Assembly: GCF_026212465.1 (NCBI RefSeq)
Contig: NC_080061.1
Span: forward strand, 23,625,295-23,689,294
Reading direction: 5' to 3'
Source of the DNA: Amaranthus tricolor
Taxonomy: Eukaryota; Streptophyta; Magnoliopsida; Caryophyllales; Amaranthaceae
DNA length: 64,000 nucleotides
This document shows positions 50,553 to 61,764 of this stretch, piece after piece. Below the pieces are notes generated by a model. It did not search any database. It was not told the origin of the DNA and was given only the letters and a program-made list of their open reading frames with translations. Made by a program: the position numbers and the translations under genes. The first letter of the stretch is position 1. Every line of letters starts with the position of its first letter.

Positions 50553-53500
50553 TATGATGTCCCTGTAGAAATTCTCTGGTTAAGAAATCAGGGAGAGAGT
50601 TACTTTCGCCTCTTATATGCTCTATTTGAAAATCAAATACTGATAAAATTGCTTGCCATCTTGCAAAAATTTGTTTAGAAACAATGTTTTTGACATCCTT
50701 TTCTAGAACCTCTTTTGCAGATTTGCAGTCGATCCTTATCAAAAATTTTTTGTTGTAAAGATCATCTTGAAATTTTGAAACGCATAGTACTATAGATAAA
50801 ATTTCCTTTTTAATGGTAGAATAATTTTTTTGAGGTCCGAGCCAGAGACCTGAATGAAATCTAACTAATTGTTCTTTTGTATCTATTCTTTGTTTTAATA
50901 TGCCACCATATCCTATTTCTGATGCATCTGTTTCTACTATCATGAATGCAGATGGATCTGGATTGCCTAGACTTGGAAGTGATTTGATTTTTTGTTTTAA
51001 TTCAATAATAGTCTTAGTATGAATTTCTGACCAGGGAGGCGGATTTTTTTGAAGTCTTTGAAAGAGGGGCATGCAAATTTGTCTGAGCTTTGGGAAAAAA
51101 TCTGATATATAATTTAGACATCCCAAAAATCTTTGTAACTGGGTTTTGTCTTTAATTTCGTTAGGGAATTTTTCTGCAAATTCTAAAGACCTTGTAATTG
51201 GCTTGATTGTTCCTTTATAAATGTCATGTCCCAAATATCTAATTTTTGTTTGAAATAATTTCATTTTTGTGGCAGAAACTACTAAACCATTTTTTTCAAC
51301 AGTGTTTAGAAATATGTGTAAATGTTTGAAATGTTGATCAATATCATGAGAAAAAATTAAAACATCATCTATATAAACAATTATGAATGAAGAAAATTGA
51401 TTGAAAATCTCATTCATTATATGTTGAAATTCAGAAGGAGCATTTTTAAGTCCAAAAGGCATTACATTCCACTCATAATGTCCAAATGGTACCGTGAATG
51501 CAGTTTTATACCTATCTTCTTTAGCAATTTGTATTTGCCAGAAACAAGATTTCATATCAAATTTTGAAAATATTTTGGCTTTATATAAGCGATTAATTAA
51601 ATCTCTTTTATTTGGGATTGGATATCTTATCCATTGAAGAACTTTGTTTAAAGGTTTGTAATTAATAACTAATCTAGGAACTCCTCTTTCTTTTTTTGCT
51701 GCATTCATAACATAAAATGCTGCACAGCTCCAAGGAGATTTGGATGGAGTTATTAATTTTTTATCTAAAAGAGTTTGAATTTCTTTCTTGCAGAATTCAA
51801 GATGCTCAGAATTCATTTGGATGGGTCTAGCTTTTGTAGGAATATTTTTTTCAGAGAAATCCTTTTCATATGGCAATGTGACAATATGCCTTTTTCTATC
51901 CCAAAAGGCATTTGGAATATCAGCACAAACTTTTGATTTAAAAATATTTTCTAAGTTAAAAATTTTTTGTTGCAATTTTGATTGTTGTAATTGTTCTTCA
52001 ATCCTTTGAAAAGAAATTTCTTCTTTTAAAGAGGAAATTTGAAATTCTTTTTGTTTTATTAAATTTATACTTTGTATTACTGAAGAATTTTGTAATAAAT
52101 TAATATCTTTTTGTAACATGGGACTTAAAAAAGGAAATGATAATTGTTTCCCTAAAATTTTTGTATGAACACCTTTGTCATCAACCCAAAAAGGATAAAT
52201 TTGTGTTAAAAAGGGAGTGCCTAATATTATTTCTTCCTTAATATCATTAATAATAATGAAAGTATTAGTAAAACTATAGTTTTCATTTATGATCTTTCCT
52301 TTTGAAATTTTATATTTAATATCCATGGGTGAACTATTTGCACTATATAACCGAGTTTTTGTTTTTTCATAAAATTTGGTTGGGACTAATCCTTCCCTTA
52401 AGCAATTTTGATCCGCTCCACTATCAATTAAAGCAATATAGGTTTTTTGAAAATCTCCAATTTGAAAAGTAACTGGTGCATACCATTTTTGAAAATTAAT
52501 TTTATTAATAACAGTGATAAAATCATCATCATCCCCATTAACTTTCTCTTTTCCCAAAGAAAGATTTTCTTTATAGATGGGGTTTTCTAAAATAGATAAT
52601 TTTGTTTCAAGTTCGAAATCTTTGATTTCTAAATGCTTTAAACTATTTTTGATAGAAATGATGTCTTCTTTGATTTTATTTATTTCAAGTTGAAGATCTT
52701 TGACCGAAAGAGTTTGATTCTTAATAGGAATTAATTTAGAAGTCATTTCTTTGGAAGAGTATTTTTCTAATAATTTTGAAATATTGAAAGGTTCAATTTG
52801 AGGAATTGGACTACTTTCTTTGTTTTTAGAGGTAGAGGTTTCACCCAAAACCATAGTTTTGAGTTTCAAAAGGGTTTCTCTTTTGAACTCTTTATCTTGG
52901 ATTTTGTCAACGAGATCAAAAAGAAATTCCACATTTTTCTCTTTATCTGTTAAAACATTAATGCATTTGATAGGAGAGGAAGAAATCGAAGATTCAGAAT
53001 CAGAAGTTTGATCATTAATTTGTAAAATTTCGTCATCTTCCTTTTCTGAAGAAGAAGAAGAAGTAGACTCAGGAGTTTGTAATAATATTTTGGATATTTT
53101 ATCTCCTAGCTCAGAGTCGTTAATAAATAATTCTTGAATCTTTTTCTTTGGGGTGCAAGCATTTGCTTTATGTCCAGGTTTTCCACACGAATAACAAAAG
53201 ATTTTGAAAGCTTTGTTTGATTTTCGGAAATTTCCGAAATTTTTCATTCCTCGTTTCTTTCGATAATAAGAAGGATAAGAATTTTTATTTTTATCTTTTG
53301 AAAATTTAGAAAATTGTTTTTTAATTTTCTTTTTTGTAGAGGGAGCTCTAATAGCTTCCATACCAAATGCTTCACAGAAACATCCAATTTCTTTCTTAGA
53401 TTGTTTCTTTTCAGAGGTATATTTGGCTTGGAGTTTGAGTTCTTCACATAAAGAAAGACCTTCCTTTTTAATGAAAGCGAATAGTCCTCCATAAGTAGTA

Positions 53501-55810
53501 TTATTAAGAGCTTGTTCTTTATCTGTATCATGTTCAGCTATTTTTCTAAAAATTCTTTGAGCAAATAATTTTGATAGTCCTGATATAAATTTTTCTTTCC
53601 AAAAACTTTGATTGCAATCTTGTCTTTGTAAAACATAACTAAAGAAGGTATCTTTATACCATCTATAGTCACTTAAAGTTGGGCAACGTAAATTTTGTAA
53701 AATCGTTTCTCCAGAAGAAAGAGTTTGAGTAGGGTTACCGACAAAATGAAAGGCAATAACTATGATTAAGAAATCACAGCAGTCAGATTTTTGAAATACA
53801 TTTCCTTGATCATCCATGATGTCAGTAACGTGATTCAAAATTTCTAATCTGTCTTGTAAAGTGAGAAGATTATCCCACCAGTTTTTTAATTGCCCAGTAA
53901 AACCTGATATAATAAAACCAAAAATTATTTGTTCATCCAAAGGTTTTGCCTTGTAAGCTACAATAGCCATTCCCATATTTTGAAGAGTATTAAGAATTTC
54001 ATAATCAGATTTTCCATCTATGTTCCATTCATGGATCATATCTGGGGAAAAGGATTTGGAGGTAAATGTAGACCTTTCTTCATATTGAAGATCAACAGGA
54101 GTAGGCCTAGGATAATAGTTTTTTGTAGGGATATTCTTCCAAGATGATCGTATTTTATTAATTTGATGAGGATCATTATCAGATTCTTGAAATTGCTTTG
54201 CAACTTTTGAAATGATTAAAGACTCAGAATTTTCTTCATCAGAAGATATCTCTGAACTTTGATATTTACTCAAAACCTTAATATGACTTGGACTATCTGC
54301 TAATTTTTGTAAAGATTTTTGAATTTTATTTAACACTGCAGAATTAGAGTTAGAAGAAGTAAAACCATTTTTTGGAAACATTTGAGTCATAAGTATAGTT
54401 AATCCTGGTGGTTTGAAATGCAGTGCAGAAACCTTATTAGATCCTAATGATGCAATCGTATTAGGGGCTATGGATCTAGAGGTTTCTTTTTGTAAATTAT
54501 CAACCTTATTTGAAAGTTGATCTACTTGTGTAGCAACGGTATGAAGGATTTGATTTCTAAAATTATTTTGATGATAAATTTTAATGATGTCTTCTACATT
54601 TGGAGTTTTATCTGTTTGATCTACTCTTCCTTCTTTAAAAGGACTAGCCTTTATTTCACGGTCATAATAGGGAAAAGTAATATTTTGTAATGGTGGATGA
54701 ACTGAACTAATTGTTTGTCCATCTTTCAAAACCCAATTTTTTTGAAGTTTGCTTTGTACAAATATGTGATTTTGAGAATATGGATTAGCAATACCTTGTT
54801 TTTCACAAAACAATAAAAACCATGTAAAAAACGGGATATTAATTTGAATAGTATTCATATCTTTATACCATACATCTCTTATTGAGTCTTTAAAGGAGCG
54901 AGAAAAAGATCTAAACCAATCTCGATGTTCAGCATTGTGAGAGGAATTAAATTCATCTCTTAGATAGTTTTTATCTATTTCAAAATCTTTAGTAATTGTA
55001 TTGATAGAGTCAAAATTTTGCATATCAGACATTGTGGGAGATGCAGGTCTAGATGAAGAGATTTGAGAAGTTTGAGAAGCATTTGCTTCATATTCAGGAA
55101 TAGGAGATTTAAATCTGACTTTGATTGGTTCAGAAATGACTGAAGTTGTTTTTTGAGGAAAAGAAAAAGATCTTCGTGGATAGTTGGAAGAAGAAGTACA
55201 AGGAGAACTAGATAATTCTCTCATAGACCCAAACCTTATAAGAACTTTATTTTCGTCTTCCTCAATGCATTCTATTTCTTGTCTTATGTTTCTAGGAGGC
55301 ATTGGATTTGAGAATTGAAATGTCTCAGGAATAGAAATTTGATCCCATCTCAAGGTTTTTGCTGTAGAAACTATTGATTTAGTATTCTCAGCATGAACCT
55401 CTATAAAAATAGTTTCTTCTTTTGAAGAAGCCTCATGTATGAATTTTGGATTAACTGTGGAATTCATTAATCTAAAATAAACACGGAAAACAATTGCAAA
55501 ATTTCTAGCAAACTCTTTAAATTTATTATTTAAAATTTGAATATCTAAAATTAATGAAGATAAGATTAATGGGTCTTGAAGATCTACTGTAAAGTTTGGA
55601 AAACAATTGAAATATATTGGGCCATTACAGATATTAGTTTGAATCATAGCCAAAACAGAATCTTTATAATTATTAAGTCGATCGTCTCTGAGAGCTAGGA
55701 AAATTGGACAATCAACTCCTTTATGAACTAATGGTTTTATTCCTATTTGAACAAGGCCAAAATGAATGAATCTAAATCTGTGTTTGAGATAAGTTTTAAT
55801 GCTGGATTCT
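50497..55810 (-). CDS. EPRV ORF1 polyprotein (copy B), 5'-truncated
   Basis: Open from the inverted junction at 55810 to the stop at 50497, about 1770 codons; roughly the first 100 codons are missing relative to copy A. Order: movement protein, coat-protein region (QLKNWWDNLL), zinc knuckle CYSCGKPGHKANAC near 53190, serine/acid-rich linker and coiled-coil-like stretch, aspartic protease LIDSGADQNC near 52425, RT with YIDDVLIF near 51370, and RNase H with VETDASEIGYGG near 50930. No integrase is present, as expected for caulimovirids. In RT, the motif DMKSGFWQI of copy A reads DMKSCFWQI here (51546-51544), a change at a usually conserved glycine that may impair the enzyme. Confidence 0.85.
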
Positions 55811-55856
55811 CTATCATTTTCTCTATCATTTTCTCTATCGATCCTGTACTCACTAT

Positions 55857-55869
55857 TGGTATCAGAGCC
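55857..55869 (+). promoter_or_regulatory. EPRV primer binding site (copy C)
   Basis: TGGTATCAGAGCC, identical to the copy A/B site but in the opposite orientation, followed by the same AGTAAGTTATTAAATTG leader. Confidence 0.88.
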
Positions 55870-55978
55870 AGTAAGTTATTAAATTGATTAATTGTGCATT
55901 TATTAAATTGCATTTGTATTGAGTGTTGGTAAAGTGCTTGGTCAGCCTAATTAAGTTGTTGGTAAGCCATTTTAAGTC

Positions 55979-58900
55979 TTGGTGTTCCCGGTTAGGTGGT
56001 CCCACTGTTCCCATTCAATTCAGTCATATTTAATTTATGCAACATTTAATTTATTAATGGCAAACTGGTTAAGGAAAGCTATTAGTTTAGGATCACCTAA
56101 TAATATAATTCAAAGTAGTGAAGTTCATATAGAAAAGAACTTTTCAAATTGGGAAATTCCAAAAGAAAATCTTACTAAAATTTATCATATAGGCATTACT
56201 GATTTTAAGACTGCATTTAGCATCAAAACTCATGAAGAGACTAGAAGCATTCAAAAAGAATCTGAAACTATGCATTTACTTTCAGAATCCAGCATTAAAA
56301 CTTATCTCAAACACAGATTTAGATTCATTCATTTTGGCCTTGTTCAAATAGGAATAAAACCATTAGTTCATAAAGGAGTTGATTGTCCAATTTTCCTAGC
56401 TCTCAGAGACGATCGACTTAATAATTATAAAGATTCTGTTTTGGCTATGATTCAAACTAATATCTGTAATGGCCCAATATATTTCAATTGTTTTCCAAAC
56501 TTTACAGTAGATCTGCAAGACCCATTAATCTTATCTTCATTAATTTTAGATATTCAAATTTTAAATAATAAATTTAAAGAGTTTGCTAGAAATTTTGCAA
56601 TTGTTTTCCGTGTTTATTTTAGATTAATGAATTCCACAGTTAATCCAAAATTCATACATGAGGCTTCTTCAAAAGAAGAAACTATTTTTATAGAGGTTCA
56701 TGCTGAGAATACTAAATCAATAGTTTCTACAGCAAAAACCTTGAGATGGGATCAAATTTCTATTCCTGAGACATTTCAATTCTCAAATCCAATGCCTCCT
56801 AGAAACATAAGACAAGAAATAGAATGCATTGAGGAAGACGAAAATAAAGTTCTTATAAGGTTTGGGTCTATGAGAGAATTATCTAGTTCTCCTTGTACTT
56901 CTTCTTCCAACTATCCACGAAGATCTTTTTCTTTTCCTCAAAAAACAACTTCAGTCATTTCTGAACCAATCAAAGTCAGATATAAATCTCCTATTCCTGA
57001 ATATGAAGCAAATGCTTCTCAAACTTCTTAAATCTCTTCATCTAGACCTGCATCTCCCACAATGTCTGATATGCAAAATTTTGACTCTATCAATACAATT
57101 ACTAAAGATTTTGAAATAGATAAAAACTATCTAAGAGATGAATTTAATTCCTCTCACAATGCTGAACATCGAGATTGGTTTAGATCTTTTTCTCGCTCCT
57201 TTAAAGACTCAATAAGAGATGTATGGTATAAAGATATGAATACTATTCAAATTAATTTCCCGTTTTTTACATGGTTTTTATTGTTTTGTGAAAAACAAGG
57301 TATTGCTAATCCATATTCTCAAAATCACATATTTGTACAAACCAAACTTCAAAAAAATTGGGTTTTGAAAGATGGACAAACAATTAGTTCAGTTCATCCA
57401 CCATTACAAAATATTACTTTTCCCTATTATGACCGTGAAATAAAGGCTAGTCCTTTTAAAGAAGGAAGAGTAGATCAAACAGATAAAACTCCAAATGTAG
57501 AAGACATCGTTAAAATTTATCATCAAAATAATTTTACAAATCAAATCCTTCATACCGTTGCTACACAAGTAGATCAACTTTCAAATAAGGTTGATAATTT
57601 ACAAAAAGAAACCTCTAGATCCATAGCCCCTAATACGATTGCATCATTAGGATCTGATAAGGTTTCTGCACCGCATTTCAAACCACCAGGATTAACTATA
57701 CCTATGACTCAAATGTTTCCAAAAAATGGTTTTACTTCTTCTAACTCTAATTCTGCAGTGTTAGATAAAATTGAAAAATCTTTACAAAAATTAGCAGATG
57801 GTCCAAGTCATATTAAGGTTTTGAGTAAATATCAAAGTTCAGAGATATCTTCTGATGAAGAAAATTCTGAGTCTTTAATCATTTCAAAAGTTGCAAAGCA
57901 ATTTCAAGAATCTGATAATGATCCTCATCAAATTAATAAAATACGATCATCTTGGAAGAATATCCCTACAAAAAACTATTATCCTAGGCCTACTCCTGTT
58001 GATCTTCAATATGAAGAAAGGTCTACATTTACCTCCAAATCCTTTTCCCCAGATATGATCCATGAATGGAACATAGATGGAAAATCTGATTATGAAATTC
58101 TTAATACTCTTCAAAATATGGGAATGGCTATTGTAGCTTACAAGGCAAAACCTTTGGATGAACAAATAATTTTTGGTTTTATTATATCAGGTTTTACTGG
58201 GCAATTAAAAAACTGGTGGGATAATCTTCTCACTTTACAAGACAGATTAGAAATTTTGAATCACGTTACTGACATCATGGATGATCAAGGAAATGTATTT
58301 CAAAAATCTGACTGCTGTGATTTCTTAATCATAGTTATTGCCTTTCATTTTGTCGGTAACCCTACTCAAACTCTTTCTTCTGGAGAAACGATTTTACAAA
58401 ATTTACGTTGCCCAACTTTAAGTGACTATAGATGGTATAAAGATACCTTCTTTAGTTATGTTTTACAAAGACAAGATTGCAATCAAAGTTTTTATAAAGA
58501 AAAATTTATATCAGGACTACCAAAATTATTTGCTCAAAGAATTTTTAGAAAAATAGCTGAACATGATACAGATAAAGAACAAGCTCTTAATAATACTACT
58601 TATGGAGGACTATTCGCTTTAAAAAGGAAGGTCTTTCTTTATGTGAAGAACTCAAACTCCAAGCCAAATATACCTCTGAAAAGAAACAATCTAGGAAAGA
58701 AATTGGATGTTTCTGTGAAGCATTTGGTATGGAAGCTATTAGAGCTCCCTCTACAAAAAAGAAAATTAAAAAACAATTTTCTAAATTTTCAAAAGATAAA
58801 AATAAAAATTCTTATCCTTCTTATTATCGAAAGAAACGACGAAAGAAAAATTTCGGAAATTTCCGAAAATCAAACAAAGCTTTCAAAATCTTTTGTTATT

Positions 58901-60444
58901 CGTGTGGAAAACCTGGACATAAAGCAAATGCTTGCACCACAAAGAAAAAGATTCAAGAATTATTTATTAACGACTCTGAGCTAGGAGAAAAAATATCCAA
59001 AATATTATTACAAACTCCTGAGTCTACTTCTTCTTCTTCTTCTTCAGAAAAGGAAGATGACGAAATTTTACAAATTAATGATCAAACTTCTGATTCTGAA
59101 TCTTCGATTTCTTCCTCTCCTATCAAATGCATTAATGTTTTAACAGATAAAGAGAAAAATGTGGAATTTCTTTTTGATCTCGTTGACAAAATCCAAGATA
59201 AAGAGATCAAAAGAGAAACCCTTTTGAAACTCAAAACTATGGTTTTGGGTGAAACCTCTAACTCTAAAAATAAAGAAAGTATTCCAATTCCTCAAATTGA
59301 ACCTTTCAATATTTCAAAATTATTAGAAAAATACTCTTCCAAAGAAATGACTTCTAAATTAATTCCTATTAAGAATCAAACTCTTTCGGTCAAAGATCTT
59401 CAACTTGAAATAAATAAAATCAAAGAAGACATCATTTCTATCAAAAATAGTTTAAAGCATTTAGAAATCAAAGATTTCGAACTTGAAACAAAATTATCTA
59501 TTTTAGAAAACCCCATCTATAAAGAAAATCTTTCTTTGGGAAAAGAGAAAGTTAATGGGGATGATGATGATTTTATCACTGTTATTAATAAAATTCATTT
59601 TCAAAAATGGTATGCACCAGTTACTTTTCAAATTGGAGATTTTCCAAAAACCTATATTGCTTTAATTGATAGTGGAGCGGATCAAAATTGCTTAAGGGAA
59701 GGATTAGTCCCAACCAAATTTTATGAAAAAACAAAAACTCGGTTATATAGTGCAAATAGTTCACCCATGGATATTAAATATAAAATTTCAAAAGGAAAGA
59801 TCATAAATGAAAATTATAGTTTTACTAATACTTTCATTATTATTAATGATATTAAGGAAGAAATAATATTAGGCACTCCCTTTTTAACACAAATTTATCC
59901 TTTTTGGGTTGATGACAAAGGTGTTCATACAAAATTTTTAGGGAAACAATTATCATTTCCTTTTTTAAGTCCCATGTTACAAAAAGATATTAATTTATTA
60001 CAAAATTCTTCAGTAATACAAAGTATAAATTTAATAAAACAAAAAGAATTTCAAATTTCCTCTTTAAAAGAAGAAATTTCTTTTCAAAGGATTGAAGAAC
60101 AATTACAACAATCAAAATTGCAACAAAAAATTTTTAATTTAGAAAATATTTTTAAATCAAAAGTTTGTGCTGATATTCCAAATGCCTTTTGGGATAGAAA
60201 AAGGCATATTGTCACATTGCCATATGAAAAGGATTTCTCTGAAAAAAAATATTCCTACAAAAGCTAGACCCATCCAAATGAATTCTGAGCATCTTGAATT
60301 CTGCAAGAAAGAAATTCAAACTCTTTTAGATAAAAAAATAATAACTCCATCCAAATCTCCTTGGAGCTGTGCAGCATTTTATGTTATGAATGCAGCAGAA
60401 AAAGAAAGAGGAGTTCCTAGATTAGTTATTATTTACAAACCTTT
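55979..60444 (+). pseudogene. EPRV ORF1 copy C, with stop, frameshifts and truncation
   Basis: The movement-protein frame (55979 or 56057 start) ends at a CAA-to-TAA stop (57029-57031). The same frame resumes and covers the coat region until a 4-nt deletion near 58619, the same deletion as in copy A. Zinc knuckle, linker and protease (IALIDSGADQNC) follow in the restored frame to about 60240, where an extra A in a run of A shifts the frame again. Homology stops at 60444 inside RT. It cannot encode a working polyprotein. Confidence 0.87.
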
Positions 60445-61695
60445 TGTTGGCCTCTTAAGGTTTTGATGATGACTTTACTTTTAAATAAACAAACATATTT
60501 TTAGAGATTGTTTTGTAGGTATATATCCGATTTAGTTTGAATCGTTGATGAAGCCTATGACTTGGTTCGTGGAAGATGTACATGTCTTAATATGTCCAAG
60601 ATGTTAGATAAGTGTTATAATGTTCAAAGTAGACGTACAGTCTACTGTTCCTAAAATGAACATTCTGACTGAAGTTGAAGCTGGAGACAGTACACTGTTC
60701 CTACGTAGCAGGTCTGAAGAATAACATCGACTGGAAAATTGCGAATTAATTATTTTCTGTTTTTAAGTTGATGTAATGGTTTAGAATTAATTTAATTGCT
60801 TAATTAATTAATAAATTGGTTGGCAAATCTATTTTTAGGTTTTCTAAAAATAGCCCAAGACTTTTTCTTAATTAGATTTAGATCTCCTATTTTTTAGGAT
60901 CTTATGTTTTAAACTCCTATGCTATTTTTAGCATTAAGGAAACTGATTTTTCCTTGAGCAAATAACAGCCGTACACTTTCTTAATTCCACCACCTTTTGT
61001 TTTGAGAACGTGGGGGTAGTGGAGGTATGTGTGAGATAGTGGACGTTATGCTTATGGTAACTGCTGGTTGTTCCCTCTATAAATAGAAGGGACTTTGCTC
61101 GAATCAAAAATTAATCCTTTTAGGATTCAAGAGTGTCCATTAAAGGGAGATCATCTTAAGAAAAATATTTTCAGTTTTCCAATGCCAATTAATTTATTAT
61201 ATTTTTCTTAAGTAATTATTTTAATTCTTATCCTCTAGAGAAATGGCCTTGTAAAGGGTAATTGAGTGTTTTGTTGTAATTAGACTTATGGGAAGTCTAA
61301 GGGAATAGAGAATAGAATCGAGAGAAGAGATAGAGAAGGAGAGAAAGAGAAGAGAAGAGAATTAGGCCTAAGTAGAGAAGCTTTGAGTAAAGCATTTAGA
61401 GAATTGAGAAGCTTCAAGTGAAGCAAACATTGTTTTGTGTAATTGTAACTAATTGCCTAAACATAGTGAGAATTTTGAAATCCCGGGGGGTCGTGGTTTT
61501 TCCTTCTTATTAGGCCAAGAAGGTTTCCACGTAAAATTCTTGTCTCCTTTATTATTTCTCTTTTCGCTTTCAAGTTTAAGTTTTGTTCTTTACTTGATAC
61601 AATTCCGCAAAAAGTTGAGCAAAAAATCTTAAACCTACTACACAACAATTCACCCCCCCTCTTGTTGCATTCGATCATCCATTAGTATTCCTACA
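60445..61695 (+). repeat. Copia 5' LTR
   Basis: 1251 bp, from TGTTGGCCTC to CCTACA, so it has the canonical TG...CA ends. A TATAAATA box lies at 61078-61085. It contains several CTGTTCC motifs. The 3' LTR is outside the window, so the age cannot be estimated. Short open frames within it are not genes. Confidence 0.82.
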
Positions 61696-61697
61696 AT

Positions 61698-61710
61698 TGG
61701 TATCAGAGCC
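61698..61710 (+). promoter_or_regulatory. Copia primer binding site (tRNA-Met)
   Basis: TGGTATCAGAGCC starts two bases after the LTR end, the same primer site as in the gypsy element and the EPRV. Confidence 0.9.
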
Positions 61711-61764
61711 CTGTTCCTCATTTAATCAGGAAACCCTGAGAGTAGTATCCTGTTCCCTGGAAAG

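Larger units (their letters stand above)
48690..55810 (-). mobile_element. Endogenous pararetrovirus copy B (5'-truncated)
   Basis: On the - strand it carries most of ORF1 without stops, complete ORF2 and the complete intergenic promoter, and passes head-to-tail into copy A. Its 5' side is cut in the movement-protein region at 55810 and joined directly to copy C in the opposite orientation. It is the least damaged copy, lacking the 4-nt deletion shared by A and C and the RT-RNase H deletion of A. It has substitutions not found in A or C, so it represents a separate variant. Confidence 0.85.
51650..60444. repeat. Large inverted repeat formed by EPRV copies B and C
   Basis: Copy B 51650-55810 and copy C 56284-60444 are the same viral region in opposite orientation, giving two arms of about 4.16 kb separated by a 473-bp spacer (55811-56283) of viral leader and ORF1 start. 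The arms differ by scattered substitutions and a few small indels. A transcript crossing the centre could fold into long double-stranded RNA. Confidence 0.9.
55811..60444 (+). mobile_element. Endogenous pararetrovirus copy C (inverted, 3'-truncated)
   Basis: Begins about 45 nt upstream of the primer site with CTCTATCATTTT repeats, one more unit than at the A/B boundary, so it lacks the TATA box. It continues through leader and ORF1 to the RT region, where ACAAACCTTT (ending at 60444) meets the TGTTGG end of a copia LTR. The rest of the virus may lie beyond the copia element, outside the window. Confidence 0.85.

Noticed and set aside
34872..60444. LTR retrotransposon instead of pararetrovirus
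   Set aside because: No LTRs and no integrase are found; a 30K-type movement protein is fused upstream and copies are joined as circularly permuted tandems.
60500..61640. Short frames such as 61457-61678 on the - strand
   Set aside because: They lie in the copia LTR and show no protein similarity I can recognise.
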